DNA of 52,343 bases. It comes from Methanosarcina sp. UBA293. Its GTDB lineage: Archaea; Halobacteriota; Methanosarcinia; Methanosarcinales; Methanosarcinaceae. The notes under the pieces are model-generated. The model saw only the letters and a list, made by a program, of their open reading frames with translations, ran no database searches and was not told the origin of the DNA. This document shows, one piece after another, positions 36,067 through 45,634 of this stretch. The position numbers and the translations under genes are program-made. Numbering within the stretch: position 1 is the first letter of the stretch; every line of letters starts with the position of its first letter. Location: NCBI GenBank assembly GCA_002499445.1, contig DALS01000035.1, positions 1 to 52,343 of the forward strand. Direction: 5' to 3'.

Positions 36067-36580
36067 TAGGGTCCTTGAAAGTGACAAAGAATTCGTTGTC
36101 TGAATGTATAGGTTCTAGATATCTTTGTTTTGAGGTCAGGAGACGGTAAGGGTGGAGGTGCATCTTCATCACCATCCCATCTTCTCCATCTGAGTAATAT
36201 TTCTTCTCGGTCCAACAGGGTACAAATCCTATGGACCTATATAATTTTTGTGCTCCTATGTTACCATTTCTCACTTCTAGTCTTGCGTATTTAAGCCCGT
36301 TTACAACAAAGATATCACAGATAGTACGAATTAATCCTGTACCTATCCCTCTTCTTTGATATTCTTTTTTGACTCCAATAGAAAATATGTGCCCTTCGTT
36401 TTCTGCTGAACGGTAACCTACCACATACCCCACAACTTTCCCGTCCAGTTCCGCGACAAGGAAGCCATCCCCTACGGCTTCGTAAAAGCCCATATATAGG
36501 AGGGAGTTATGCTCTGAAAAGGCCTCACTTTCAATATCAACTACTTCCTGGAAGTCCTCAGGTGCAAAACGCCTTATCAT
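36050..36580 (-). CDS. GNAT family N-acetyltransferase (RimI-like)
   Basis: 176 aa GNAT acetyltransferase. IFSIGVKKEYQRRGIGTGLIR carries the acetyl-CoA-binding R/Q-x-x-G-x-G/A motif, and RLEVRNGNIGAQKLYRSIGFV is the RimI-like end of the fold. The IRRFAPEDFQEVVDIESEAF start resembles archaeal RimI/Ard1, which acetylates protein N-termini. The C-terminal 35 residues after YYSDGEDGMVMKMHL extend past the core. The gene is convergent with and overlaps UPF0058. The target cannot be told from sequence. Confidence 0.85.
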   Translation of the reverse strand: MIRRFAPEDFQEVVDIESEAFSEHNSLLYMGFYEAVGDGFLVAELDGKVVGYVVGYRSAENEGHIFSIGVKKEYQRRGIGTGLIRTICDIFVVNGLKYARLEVRNGNIGAQKLYRSIGFVPCWTEKKYYSDGEDGMVMKMHLHPYRLLTSKQRYLEPIHSDNEFFVTFKDPISYYR

Positions 36581-36759
36581 AATATCTAATACGTTTCTGC
36601 CATTTTATTATTTCTTCGAGAGGCAAAATCCTTCTAATGTCTCACAGTCCAGATTTCATAAAACTTGTTCTGGTAAAAAACTTGTTTTTAATAAAACTTA
36701 TTTACTTGTTTTAGTAAAAAACTTATTTTATAAAACTTTTTTATAGGCAGTATACAAGC

Positions 36760-38640
36760 TCAGAGCTTCTTAACATGCCTGACATCCACTGCAACTCCTC
36801 TATTAGATTTTACCATTTCCTCCCCGCTCATTGCAGCCCTGCCTACACAGAGTGCTTTTTTTCCAAGTACAATTACCTCATCATTAGGCCGTATTCCCAG
36901 ATCTGCCTGAATCACTCCAGGGGCAAGAATGGAACCACGTGGGAGAAAATCATCAATTTTTACCAGGTATTTCTCACTTCTTAGCATCAGTTCAGCCCCC
37001 TCGAGAGAGAGGGCAAGTGTTCCGTATTGTGGAACCAGAGTTGCAAGCTGTTTTTTCCCTACAAAGAGCTGGTACTTGGGAAACCTGCCTTTGACTACAA
37101 GCTTTCCTGCTTCTTCAGAGAAAAGAAGTGTGGCATCTTTTCCGAACTGGTATTCTGCAATAGCTCTCAAGAAATTCATTCTGTCTTCTTCTGCATTCAG
37201 GCTTTTTTTGCTAAAGCTTTCGGATGCGCAGATAGATTCAACAGTGTTTTTGAGGTTTGAAAGAGCCTCCATAGACACAAGATTTCCTGTGGAGGTGTAA
37301 ATTATTTCAATCCCAATCTTGCTTGCTGCTCGTTCACAGATTTCCCTGTATGCCCCTTCTACATGGGCAACTACGGCTTTGTACTTGTGTCTTGAGAGAT
37401 AAGCTTCAAGGCAGCCGGAAACCCAGGCTTTTTCTTCTTTGTCCCAGTGCCCTGTAACCGCAGTGTCGTAATGAGATGCAGGATATGTTAATTCCAATTC
37501 TCTGGGGACTATTCCAAGAGGTGAGGTTAAAATCACTTCATGGACAAACTTCCTGTATTTTCCAAGTGCCTGAATAAACTTCTGATGGGATTGAGAGGTT
37601 GAATAAGGTTTTCTGGCTGAGCAAGGGAAAAGCATGAGAATTTCAAGCTCAGGAGGTGTATACCTCTCCTGTATGCGCCGTGCAAATCTTGCTACTTCAA
37701 TTCGGGATAGGGCTTCCGAGGTATCTGCAAGGAGTTGGTTTTGTCGAAAAGTCGGAACTCTTTCTTCAAGATAGGAATATTCGAAATCTCCAAGTCTTAA
37801 CAAGGCTGTGAGCCAGGGTCTAACCCTGCACTGGCCTTCAACATATTCTCTCAATGCTCCGGCCCTGATCCTTTCCCGCACAAGAGAAAGTTCGGCTTCA
37901 AGGGCATCCCTATTGTGAGCCGAAAGGAACTTTGCTCTCTCGATTTTTGGGAGCTTCCTTAGCTCTGCGGGGGTACTCTTAGCACATACCCTGCACCTGC
38001 AGGGAAACTCTGTCATGGAATCAAGATATAAGCTGCCTGCGGCTGTAAGGTAAATATCAGAATAGGCTGCAATTTCTGCTCTGGTATCGTCCAGAAGATC
38101 AATTCCGAGATAGACTAGCATAGCTATATTCTCAGGAAGCGCCAGGTTTGGGGTGTAAAGAGCTGTATCAGGTGGGATCTGGTTTTTAAGTTCTATCAAG
38201 GTCTCTAGAAATTTTTGCGCATTGTTTTCCAGGGTGCCTGCTCCTTCCATTATATAAAGATCGGATTTCTTAGGCTTTCCTCCTACTCTCAGAAGAGACC
38301 CTGTAGGCCCTGTATCTTCAACGTTTTCACTATTAGTAACAGTAAATCTTTGAGCTTTCCCAAGGGATTCGGCTGGAATGGCAGGTGGATAAGCTTGATG
38401 AGGCAGGATTATAAGAGTCCCGTTTCCCGTTTTTTCCCGAATTTGCTTTATGCGTGCCTCTAGTTCTGCATTGGACTTCACTCCCCAGAAACTGCCTGCA
38501 TCAACAATAGGACCAAGGTTTTCAACCTTTCCGAGTTCTGCCGTATTCAAAATGCAGGGCGTACGAAGTTCAGAAGACAGCAGAAATTTTCCTATCCTTG
38601 CTGCTCCGTCTCTCTGTTCTATCTCAAAATACTGTGTCAT
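36760..38640 (-). CDS. arcS: Archaeosine synthase (ArcS, TGT-like)
   Basis: 626 aa. It is a paralogue of tRNA-guanine transglycosylase that modifies the preQ0 base at position 15 of tRNA on the way to archaeosine. A TGT-like barrel with zinc ligands CRCRVC (C214, C216, C219) and H242 is followed by the ArcS-specific motif PCSARKPYSTSQSH (339-352) and a C-terminal PUA domain (from about 545) that binds tRNA. ATG 38640 with AGAGGACA before it is preferred over 38685, which would add 15 residues. There is no companion RaSEA gene next to it. It stands alone on the minus strand. Confidence 0.94.
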   Translation of the reverse strand: MTQYFEIEQRDGAARIGKFLLSSELRTPCILNTAELGKVENLGPIVDAGSFWGVKSNAELEARIKQIREKTGNGTLIILPHQAYPPAIPAESLGKAQRFTVTNSENVEDTGPTGSLLRVGGKPKKSDLYIMEGAGTLENNAQKFLETLIELKNQIPPDTALYTPNLALPENIAMLVYLGIDLLDDTRAEIAAYSDIYLTAAGSLYLDSMTEFPCRCRVCAKSTPAELRKLPKIERAKFLSAHNRDALEAELSLVRERIRAGALREYVEGQCRVRPWLTALLRLGDFEYSYLEERVPTFRQNQLLADTSEALSRIEVARFARRIQERYTPPELEILMLFPCSARKPYSTSQSHQKFIQALGKYRKFVHEVILTSPLGIVPRELELTYPASHYDTAVTGHWDKEEKAWVSGCLEAYLSRHKYKAVVAHVEGAYREICERAASKIGIEIIYTSTGNLVSMEALSNLKNTVESICASESFSKKSLNAEEDRMNFLRAIAEYQFGKDATLLFSEEAGKLVVKGRFPKYQLFVGKKQLATLVPQYGTLALSLEGAELMLRSEKYLVKIDDFLPRGSILAPGVIQADLGIRPNDEVIVLGKKALCVGRAAMSGEEMVKSNRGVAVDVRHVKKL

Positions 38641-38942
38641 GTTTGTCCTCTTATGTCTACCAGAATGTAAAGGTTTGTCCTGCACTTTTCCTGAATGTTT
38701 CTTTGCTACCCGCTTTCCTGAGTCGCGAAAGGTGCTCAGCTTTACGTTTTATCCTTTTGTAACCCTTCAAAAGGAAGATGATATTCTTCAAAAGGAAGGA
38801 GGATGGTATATTCTTATATATTATTAATTTTGATTATCTGCTGCAATTCATCTTTCATTTGTCTGTCGTTGTCTGTTATTGTTGTCTCCAGCCGTGACAG
38901 AAATTCTATTTTTCACATCTGAATTCCAATTTGAGGTCTAGA

Positions 38943-40313
38943 ATGGATATAACTACAGAAATTCGAAAAATCGTTGGTGATCGACTCTCAGTCTCGCCTT
39001 CGGAACTTTATTGTTATTCTTCTGACGCATCCCAGGTTAAGGGAATGCCTGATTACGTGGTACGCCCGAAAAGCACAGAAGAGGTTAGCCTGATTGTCAG
39101 GCTTGCCTATGAGAACGAGATTCCTGTGACTGCAAGGGGAGCAGGCACTGGACTTGCAGGCGGGGCAGTTCCGGTTGGAGGGGGTATTGTGCTCGATATG
39201 TCGGGCATGAATCGGATTCTTGAAATCGATATTGATAATATTCAGGTCGTGGTAGAGCCTGGGGTTATTCAGGACGCTTTAAATGACGCATTAAAGCCAC
39301 ATGGTTTTTTCTTTCCTCCCAATCCTGGCAGTTCAGCTATGTGTACTCTTGGGGGTATGATAGCTTATAATGCAAGCGGAATGCGCTGCGTTAAATACGG
39401 TACTACCAGAAACTATGTTCGCGACCTGGAGGTTGTTCTTGCGGATGGGACAGTTATCCATACCGGTTCGAAAATGCTGAAATCCGCTGCAGGATATGAT
39501 TTGACCCAGCTTATTATAGGTTCTGAAGGCACACTTGGCATTGTCACAAAAGCCAGCCTGAAGATTGTCCCTCTCCCGAAAACCCGAAAACTGGTTATTG
39601 CTTCCTTTGAAAATGCGGAAATTGCAGGACAGGCGGTTGTAAAAACCTTCTCAAATGGGGTCATTCCTTCAGCCTGCGAAATTTTGGATAGGGTTTCTCT
39701 GCAGGTTCTCAAACGTTATGATCCAAACCTTGTGCTTCCTTCAGAAGGAGATGTAATTCTTTTTGAGGTTGACGGCACTGAAAGCTCAGCACGTGAAGCC
39801 GCAGAGCAGATCATGAAAGTCTGTGTTCCCCTTGCTCTTTCCATGAGTCTTGCGGAAAGTGAAAAAGAAATGGCAGATATCTGGGCAGCCAGAAAACTCG
39901 TAGGGGCTGCAGTTTCCCGCCTGGACCCTACAAAGAGCCGTATCTATGTCGGAGAAGATGTTGGAGTTCCCATAAAGCAGATTCCGGAACTGTTAAAACG
40001 AGTACAAGAAATCGCTGAGAAATTCGATCTGCCTGCTATGAAATACGGGCATATAGGAGATGGAAATCTTCACCTCGCCCTCTTCATTGATGTTTTGAAT
40101 AAAGATGAGTGGGACCGCCTGAATAAAGCTGCAGACCTAGTTCACAGGACAGCAATTGAGCTTGGAGGAACAGTCAGTTCCGAGCACGGAGTAGGTGCGG
40201 CAAGGGCCGAATACATGAAAGCCCAATGGGGCCCTGCCCTTGAGGTAATGCGCGCGATCAAGAAAACCCTCGATCCAAAAGGTATCCTGAATCCGGGCAA
40301 ACTGGGGCTGTGA
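38943..40313 (+). CDS. FAD-linked 2-hydroxyacid dehydrogenase (GlcD/D-lactate dehydrogenase type)
   Basis: 456 aa. The FAD-binding type 4 domain shows VTARGAGTGLAGGAVP and NPGSSAMCTLGGMIAYNAS. The C-terminal oxidase domain has GHIGDGNLHL and SSEHGVGAARAEYM, where metal and substrate ligands lie. It oxidises a 2-hydroxyacid such as D-lactate or glycolate. ATG 38943 is preceded by GAGGT; the in-frame TTG at 38931 is less likely. The next gene overlaps or touches its stop, so the pair is an operon in which electrons probably pass from FAD to the iron-sulfur partner. Confidence 0.92.
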   Translation: MDITTEIRKIVGDRLSVSPSELYCYSSDASQVKGMPDYVVRPKSTEEVSLIVRLAYENEIPVTARGAGTGLAGGAVPVGGGIVLDMSGMNRILEIDIDNIQVVVEPGVIQDALNDALKPHGFFFPPNPGSSAMCTLGGMIAYNASGMRCVKYGTTRNYVRDLEVVLADGTVIHTGSKMLKSAAGYDLTQLIIGSEGTLGIVTKASLKIVPLPKTRKLVIASFENAEIAGQAVVKTFSNGVIPSACEILDRVSLQVLKRYDPNLVLPSEGDVILFEVDGTESSAREAAEQIMKVCVPLALSMSLAESEKEMADIWAARKLVGAAVSRLDPTKSRIYVGEDVGVPIKQIPELLKRVQEIAEKFDLPAMKYGHIGDGNLHLALFIDVLNKDEWDRLNKAADLVHRTAIELGGTVSSEHGVGAARAEYMKAQWGPALEVMRAIKKTLDPKGILNPGKLGL

Positions 40314-40318
40314 TAATT

Positions 40319-41446
40319 ATGAAAAACGAAGAGAGAAAGAACGAAAATGAAACAGGTGAGAAAAACAGCAAAGAGCTGCCCTTTGAAATTGACCGTCGTT
40401 CGGTTTACAAATGTGTGCAGTGCGGAACCTGCCGCTCGGTTTGCCCTGTTTTTGACGCTGTAGGCTGGGAATCTGCCAATACACGTGGCAGGATGCTGAT
40501 CATTAAAAGCCTGCTTGAAGGCAGGCCTCCTTCCGAAGATGTGCTCCCAAGCCTGGCTTCGTGCACAACCTGCGGGATTTGTGCTGCCAAATGCCCTGCC
40601 GGAGCAAACCCTCCCGAAGTGGTGGAGGCCGCCCGTGCCCAGCTGGTAAAATGCGGGGTGACAACCGAAGCCCAGGAAAACTTGAAATCAGCTGTCATAA
40701 CATACGGGAACTCTTTTGGAGATACGAAGTCCCGTAAACACTGGCTTTCCGAAACTGAACGTTCAAAACTTCCAGAGAAGTCTGAGTATGTCTATTTCGT
40801 GGGCTGCTTCGATTCCTACCGCTACCCTGAGTTTGCTAAAAAAACGTTTGGAATTCTGCAGCGTTTTGGAGTAACTCTCCTGCCTGATGAGCAGTGCTGT
40901 GCCTCTCCCCTCCTGCGTACCGGGTTTACAGAGGACGCAGAAAAGGTTATGAAACATAACCTTGAGCAGATCCGGAAAGTAGGAGCGCACACAATTATCA
41001 CAAGCTGTGCAGGCTGTTATACAACGCTCAAGAATAACTATCCCGAAGAACTCAGGGTTATAAGTCTTCCTGAGTTTCTTGCCGAACACCTGGAAGAACT
41101 CAATTTGAAGAAACTTGACTTTACAGTCACCTACCACGACCCCTGTCACCTGGGCAGGCATAATAAGGTTTATAACGCTCCAAGAAAGGTCATCCAGGCA
41201 ATCTGTACCCTCATGGAGATGAAAAACATTAAAGAAAACGCGCGCTGCTGTGGCGGCGGAGGTGGGGTAAGGACAGGTTATCCTGACATTTCCCTTGAGC
41301 TTGCAAGAACCAGGCTTAAAGACGTGCCAGAAGGCGTGGATTATATTGTTACCTCCTGCCCTCTCTGTGTAAGGAATCTCAGGGATGCAGGTGGAGATAT
41401 TGAGGTTATTGATATTGTAGAACTCGTGGCAATGGCGATAGAGTAA
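40319..41446 (+). CDS. Iron-sulfur CCG-domain subunit (GlcF/GlpC/HdrD-like)
   Basis: 376 aa. Two [4Fe-4S] ferredoxin motifs, CVQCGTCRSVCP (from residue 32) and CTTCGICAAKCP, are followed by two CCG domains, each with a C-x(n)-CCxxxL-like segment (QCCASPL...CAGC and RCCGGGGG...CPLC), as in heterodisulfide reductase HdrB/HdrD and GlpC. It probably accepts electrons from the FAD subunit and passes them to a thiol/disulfide or membrane carrier. ATG 40319 is preferred because GTGAT at 40310-40314, spanning the upstream stop codon, serves as SD four bases before it. GTG 40310 is the alternative start. Confidence 0.9.
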   Translation: MKNEERKNENETGEKNSKELPFEIDRRSVYKCVQCGTCRSVCPVFDAVGWESANTRGRMLIIKSLLEGRPPSEDVLPSLASCTTCGICAAKCPAGANPPEVVEAARAQLVKCGVTTEAQENLKSAVITYGNSFGDTKSRKHWLSETERSKLPEKSEYVYFVGCFDSYRYPEFAKKTFGILQRFGVTLLPDEQCCASPLLRTGFTEDAEKVMKHNLEQIRKVGAHTIITSCAGCYTTLKNNYPEELRVISLPEFLAEHLEELNLKKLDFTVTYHDPCHLGRHNKVYNAPRKVIQAICTLMEMKNIKENARCCGGGGGVRTGYPDISLELARTRLKDVPEGVDYIVTSCPLCVRNLRDAGGDIEVIDIVELVAMAIE

Positions 41447-41571
41447 CTCTATCTCCTTGTCCAATGTTACATTAACAATAAAATAAACAGCATGTTTTTA
41501 TCTTCTAAGCGATTCTTGTTATTGAATACTATAGTCGAATGTCAGCTTTATGAGAGTCAGGAGGACAAATC

Positions 41572-41844
41572 GTGAATAGTCAATCAATGACTTTCTATAA
41601 TGTTTCACCTGCTAGCTTTAAATGTATGAAGAAAAAACTTCAGGGCATTGGCATTTTTGTTCCGCCGGGTAATAGAGGTCAGCTTTCAGGTCAGGGGGTT
41701 GCTGCAGACTTCAACTGGGATGGAGAATCAAAACTTATTGTCACAATCAAGAAAAAACCCTTTATTATTAGTTACGAAACTGTAGCCTGGAAGATAGGCG
41801 ACTTTGTTAGAGAGTGCCACGGTTCGCTAGAGAAAGTTCTGTGA
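41572..41844 (+). CDS. Small protein of unknown function, tandem paralogue 1
   Basis: 90 aa, GTG start after a strong AGGAGG. It is not recognised. It shares with the next gene a pattern of V-[ST]-P-x-x-F/S-x-C-[ML]-K-K-L-Q, a central G-x-L-x-G-x-G-[IV] segment, an I-x-I-K-[KE]-[KR]-P strand and a C-terminal R-E-C-x-G. Both look like compact alpha/beta proteins with a conserved N-terminal Cys and a C-terminal Cys. They follow the dehydrogenase operon by 125 bases and may be separate from it. Confidence 0.7.
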   Translation: MNSQSMTFYNVSPASFKCMKKKLQGIGIFVPPGNRGQLSGQGVAADFNWDGESKLIVTIKKKPFIISYETVAWKIGDFVRECHGSLEKVL

Positions 41845-41850
41845 TGAAAT

Positions 41851-42132
41851 ATGGGTGAAAGAAAAATTGACACTCAAGGATGCCAAGGAATCAGATTCAA
41901 AAATGTGACCCCTGAGGTATTTTCCTGCCTGATGAAAAAACTTCAGAGCTACGGAATCGAGGTTCTGCCCGGAAATTCCGGGGTGCTTGAGGGAAATGGA
42001 ATAGTTGCCCATTTTAGCCTAGATAGTGAGGCAAACCTGATAATTGAGATCAAAGAAAGGCCTCTAGATACTTACTGTGGGCAGATAAGTGGGAAATTCA
42101 GAGCTTTCTGGCGTGAGTGCCAGGGGCTATGA
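41851..42132 (+). CDS. Small protein of unknown function, tandem paralogue 2
   Basis: 93 aa, starting seven bases after the stop of its paralogue; GTGAT across the stop region serves as SD, suggesting coupled translation. It aligns with paralogue 1 over its whole length (TPEVFSCLMKKLQ, VLEGNGIV, IEIKERPLD, WRECQGL). Three Cys are present, two at positions shared with paralogue 1. No family was recognised. The pair arose by tandem duplication and has diverged considerably. Confidence 0.7.
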   Translation: MGERKIDTQGCQGIRFKNVTPEVFSCLMKKLQSYGIEVLPGNSGVLEGNGIVAHFSLDSEANLIIEIKERPLDTYCGQISGKFRAFWRECQGL

Positions 42133-42396
42133 AAACGGAATCACTGCTGCGGAATACGTATTTATTCTACTAACTTTCGAAGAGGATTCTGTCAAATTGA
42201 CGGGAGCTGGGCATTCTATAGGTTTAACTGCAGTTGGAAAAATCCTTATCATCCGTAGACTTGACAGAACTCATGAATATTATATTAAAAAGTTCATATT
42301 TTGCGAGGAATATTTTGAAAATAATAATAAAAATAAGTAGTTTTTTGCTAAAAATATGAACCCTCTATAATTTGGGTGATAGTACTAGAACCCAAT

Positions 42397-43014
42397 TTAC
42401 AATCCTATATCAATTGTTGAGGTCAAATTGAATTTTAAGACACCTTCTACACTATTACCCAAGAATGCTATAGCCAGGAAAAACATTAAAGTCGCAACTT
42501 CTTCTGTAGTAAAAATCTCTGCCAATTCCCTATCGAATAGTATAGTCACTTCAGGTGGAAGCTCTTTATCTGCAAACCAGAAAATAAACTTGACATGAAC
42601 ATCTGGAAAGGTAACCAGTTCTACCGAGATATCTCCTCCTTCAACAAGCTTGCCTCCAAAACGACCCGTCAGATTCTTGATCAAACTATCTGGATCTTCT
42701 CCAAGGCTTTTCAGTATCGGTTTGATTGTATTTTTCTGATAAGCTGGATAATAGCTTGGTCCACCTTTAAGTTCTTTGAATGAAATCCATTCTCCTTTTT
42801 GGTTATATCCATGTTTTAGGATGCCTATGAGGTAACGAAGGATAAGTACGGATATTTCCTCGCTTGCAGGAGAATCAGATGGCCTCATCAGCACGATCCT
42901 ATCAATTACTTGTACTTCATAAATGTCAGTTAAAAATTTGACGGTGTGTTTTTGAGAAGGAGATAGAGCTACAATCTCATCCCATGCCTTGTTGAGTGCG
43001 ATTTCGTACGTCAC
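42397..43014 (-). CDS. DUF3786 family protein
   Basis: 205 aa. The layout fits DUF3786: an N-terminal helix, a middle ILRYLIGILKHGY and GEWISFKELKGGPSYYPAY, then ILFDRELAEIFTTEEVATLM. These occur in anaerobic bacteria and methanogens, and some are near corrinoid or iron-sulfur enzymes; the function is unknown. The GTG start at 43014 is preceded by AAGGAG ten bases before. No operon partner is clear. Confidence 0.75.
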   Translation of the reverse strand: MTYEIALNKAWDEIVALSPSQKHTVKFLTDIYEVQVIDRIVLMRPSDSPASEEISVLILRYLIGILKHGYNQKGEWISFKELKGGPSYYPAYQKNTIKPILKSLGEDPDSLIKNLTGRFGGKLVEGGDISVELVTFPDVHVKFIFWFADKELPPEVTILFDRELAEIFTTEEVATLMFFLAIAFLGNSVEGVLKFNLTSTIDIGL

Positions 43015-43180
43015 GGTCTTTTAACTCCTTATTGTCTTTATTAATGTACGACTTGGGTTTATAACCATTGCTGGAAGATAAAAATTTCCAGTTTTCATCA
43101 CTGTAAGTGTTCCTTCCATCCTGGTCTCGCTTCAATACCTCTAAAAATTTGGCCCTGTAGAGATCCTCAATTTGATGCAA
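42977..43180 (-). CDS. Doubtful small reading frame upstream of the DUF3786 gene
   Basis: 67 aa from a TTG codon, rich in Asp, Lys and Asn (LYRAKFLEVLKRDQDGRNTY), ending 38 bases inside the DUF3786 gene. The composition is hydrophilic and could be real or a decayed remnant. No family or good SD is recognised. Confidence 0.2.
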   Translation of the reverse strand: MHQIEDLYRAKFLEVLKRDQDGRNTYSDENWKFLSSSNGYKPKSYINKDNKELKDRDVRNRTQQGMG

Positions 43181-43229
43181 ATTATCTCTACATTGCTTTT
43201 GTCTATATTATACACTGTTCTTATGCAAA

Positions 43230-44291
43230 TCAGGTTCTTTTATTAGCGGCTGCCTTTTGTAAAACTGGCACAAAGTGGAAACATTCGCCTGGAGCTGTGC
43301 TGGGATCTACATGAATAGTGGTGCCTGAAATATGTGGCAAATTCTTCAGGAGCTTTTCTCTTATTGCATTGGCAATTTCGTGCCCCTCTTCAACTGAAAG
43401 TGAAGATGAAACAGCAGCGTTGATTTCTGCATGAAGCCTGTGCCCTATCCAACGAACTCTAAGATCCGTGACCTCGCAAACCCCATCGACGCTTTCAGAA
43501 ATATTTTTTACCTTATCGATGATATCAGGCTCAACACCATCAAGAAGGCGAGTAAATACAGGTTTACTTGTATCAATAACTATTTTCAGAATAGTTATTG
43601 TAATCAGCAGACCAATAAGGGGATCAATTATTGGATACCCTAACCATACTCCTATTGCTCCTATAAGTACTGCAAGACTGGTCAAGCCATCAACTCTGGC
43701 ATGGTAACCATCAGCAATTAGGGCTGCACTGCCAATTTCATTTCCAACTTTTATCCTCACCTGTGCCACTATTTCATTTCCAATGCAGCCAATAATTCCG
43801 GCAGCAGCTACAGCATATAAATGCTCTATTGGCTGGGGATTAAAAAGCCTGTTAATAGATTCATATCCTGCTACAATTGCACTAAACAAGATCAGGAGAA
43901 CGATAATCACGCCTGCAATATCTTCCAGCCTGCCATATCCATAGGAAAAACTTTTGCTTGGTTTTTTGTTGGCCATGTAAAAAGCTATGGCAAGGGGAAT
44001 TGCGGTTGCAGCGTCCCCAAAATTATGAATTGTGTCCGCAAGAAGCGCAACACTTCCAGACATAGAGACAATAACAACTTGCAGAATCGCTGTTATCATC
44101 ATTCCTATAAATGACCATTTAAGAACCCGGAGCCCTTTACTTGTAGCAAGTGTAGAGGGATCTACTTTCCCATGAGTATGGCTGTGCCCGTGAAAATGAG
44201 AGAAAAACCCATGTTTATGATTTTGCTCATGGAGATCCTCAGAAGTATTAATATTCTCATTTAATTGATTGTCGGTATTCTCACTGTCCAT
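43230..44291 (-). CDS. Cation diffusion facilitator (CDF) metal transporter
   Basis: 353 aa. The N-terminus is His-rich (HKHGFFSHFHGHSHTHGK). Six membrane segments follow, with the paired HxxxD transport sites HNFGD (TM2) and HARVD (TM5), the pattern expected for zinc or cobalt transport out of the cytoplasm. The C-terminal cytoplasmic domain (about 260-340) is the ferredoxin-like CDF dimerisation domain with GHRLHAE and HV metal-binding residues. No regulator is adjacent; the ArsR-family gene lies beyond the AEC transporter. A fragment matching its GKVDPSxLAT region lies at 44466-44497. Confidence 0.93.
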   Translation of the reverse strand: MDSENTDNQLNENINTSEDLHEQNHKHGFFSHFHGHSHTHGKVDPSTLATSKGLRVLKWSFIGMMITAILQVVIVSMSGSVALLADTIHNFGDAATAIPLAIAFYMANKKPSKSFSYGYGRLEDIAGVIIVLLILFSAIVAGYESINRLFNPQPIEHLYAVAAAGIIGCIGNEIVAQVRIKVGNEIGSAALIADGYHARVDGLTSLAVLIGAIGVWLGYPIIDPLIGLLITITILKIVIDTSKPVFTRLLDGVEPDIIDKVKNISESVDGVCEVTDLRVRWIGHRLHAEINAAVSSSLSVEEGHEIANAIREKLLKNLPHISGTTIHVDPSTAPGECFHFVPVLQKAAANKRT

Positions 44292-44465
44292 TTAATCACC
44301 AAATTTAATTTAGTTTTTAAGTCTAAGCTTAATGACGGTTTTTATAAAAAGTTATTTATAATTATATTCTCGTTTCTTATGTTATTCATCATAAGTTTTT
44401 TTAAAGAATTGTTACCGATAGAAAGCTTCTCATAATGCCACTTATTCCAGATTCAAGGCAAATGT

Positions 44466-44497
44466 AGCAAGCATAGAAGGATCTACTTTTCCGTAAG
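44466..44497 (-). pseudogene. Fragment of a CDF gene at the 3' edge of the AEC gene
   Basis: On the minus strand the DNA just after the AEC stop reads, in another frame, YGKVDPSMLAT, matching HGKVDPSTLAT of the intact CDF gene (44148-44182) at about 25 of 30 bases. It looks like the broken edge of a second CDF copy. Confidence 0.55.
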
Positions 44498-45418
44498 TCA
44501 CGTTGTGAAAAACACCACCAGCGGAATTGTCACTATACTTATAGCCAGTGTTGCAGCCGTTATCCCAGCGGCGTAGGCGCCTTCATGTCCGTGCAGCTTT
44601 GCGATCATCGGCACTACCGTCATCGTTGGCAGGGACATCAGGATGATCATGGACCAGATCATGTTATTCGGCAGATTTGTCATCAACAGGAGCTTGCCCA
44701 AAAGGATCGGCAGAACGATCATTTTAACAACAATGCCGAAATACAGATCTTTTGTTTTGAGTGCGTCCTTCCAGTCGGAGTAGAAGATCAAGGCGCCCAG
44801 ATAGATCATGCTAATAGCGGCAACTGCGTTTTTGATCGTCTGAAGTGTGTCATCGACGACTGTCGGCAGCTTGACACCGATCATAATGAGGATGAATGCC
44901 AAAACAATCGCAACTATGTTGGGGTTCACAAAGCTCTTTAATGTTATTTTCGCTTTTTTATCGGATGCAGTTGCAAGATACACCCCGTAAGTCCAGAATA
45001 TGAGTTGATCGACAATGCTGAATAATGCTAGATACAAAAAGCCTTCCTTCGGAAATAGAGCTATAAGCAGCGGTGCACCGACAAATCCGGTGTTGCCGAA
45101 GATAAACGCAAACTGAAAAACCTTTGCTTTGTCGCCGGTAGGGCGAAGCACTTTTGCTATAAGCCATGTAACAGCGGAAATGATTACATAAAACAGAGCC
45201 GCAAGACCGATTATTGCGGCATTATCCAAGACCATCTGCTTTGTCGTTCCGGCATAGGTCATATAAAAGAACAACACAGGCAGAAGGATCCTTGTAACCA
45301 GTTTGGCAAGATCCGGCAGATAATTTTCCTGGATAACACCCTGCTTAGCCGCCACATGTCCGACTAGAAGAATACTGAAGAAAAGGATCATCTGATGAAC
45401 GACGATTGAAAAAACCAT
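44498..45418 (-). CDS. AEC (auxin efflux carrier) family transporter
   Basis: 306 aa from ATG 45418, which follows AAGGAGAT by seven bases; an earlier in-frame ATG at 45472 would add 18 residues. Around ten membrane helices are visible in two halves, as in the AEC family of organic-anion transporters such as malonate, malate or auxin carriers. The DNA is richer in GC and in codons such as GCG, CGG and ATC than its neighbours, which hints at transfer from a bacterium. An ArsR-family gene lies just upstream on the same strand. The substrate is unknown. Confidence 0.85.
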   Translation of the reverse strand: MVFSIVVHQMILFFSILLVGHVAAKQGVIQENYLPDLAKLVTRILLPVLFFYMTYAGTTKQMVLDNAAIIGLAALFYVIISAVTWLIAKVLRPTGDKAKVFQFAFIFGNTGFVGAPLLIALFPKEGFLYLALFSIVDQLIFWTYGVYLATASDKKAKITLKSFVNPNIVAIVLAFILIMIGVKLPTVVDDTLQTIKNAVAAISMIYLGALIFYSDWKDALKTKDLYFGIVVKMIVLPILLGKLLLMTNLPNNMIWSMIILMSLPTMTVVPMIAKLHGHEGAYAAGITAATLAISIVTIPLVVFFTT

Positions 45419-45634
45419 CTCGTAAATCTCCTTTCGTTTTATCTTTAAAGCGTGATAGGGGTGCTGAGCCACCCGCGCGCCTGCGTTATTTTACCATATA
45501 GTATGCTCACCGTTTTTGGTTTTTGTAAATAGTCACAAAGCAGTATCATTTACAGATACATACCCTTGATAATATCATGAATAGTAGCAATTGCGAATCA
45601 GTTCACGTAAGTATATTTCTATTCTCTATAAGAG

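Noticed and set aside
42089..42340. Plus-strand 83-codon frame after the small paralogues
   Set aside because: It overlaps the second paralogue by 44 bases out of frame, lacks an SD and ends in an AT-rich low-complexity run.
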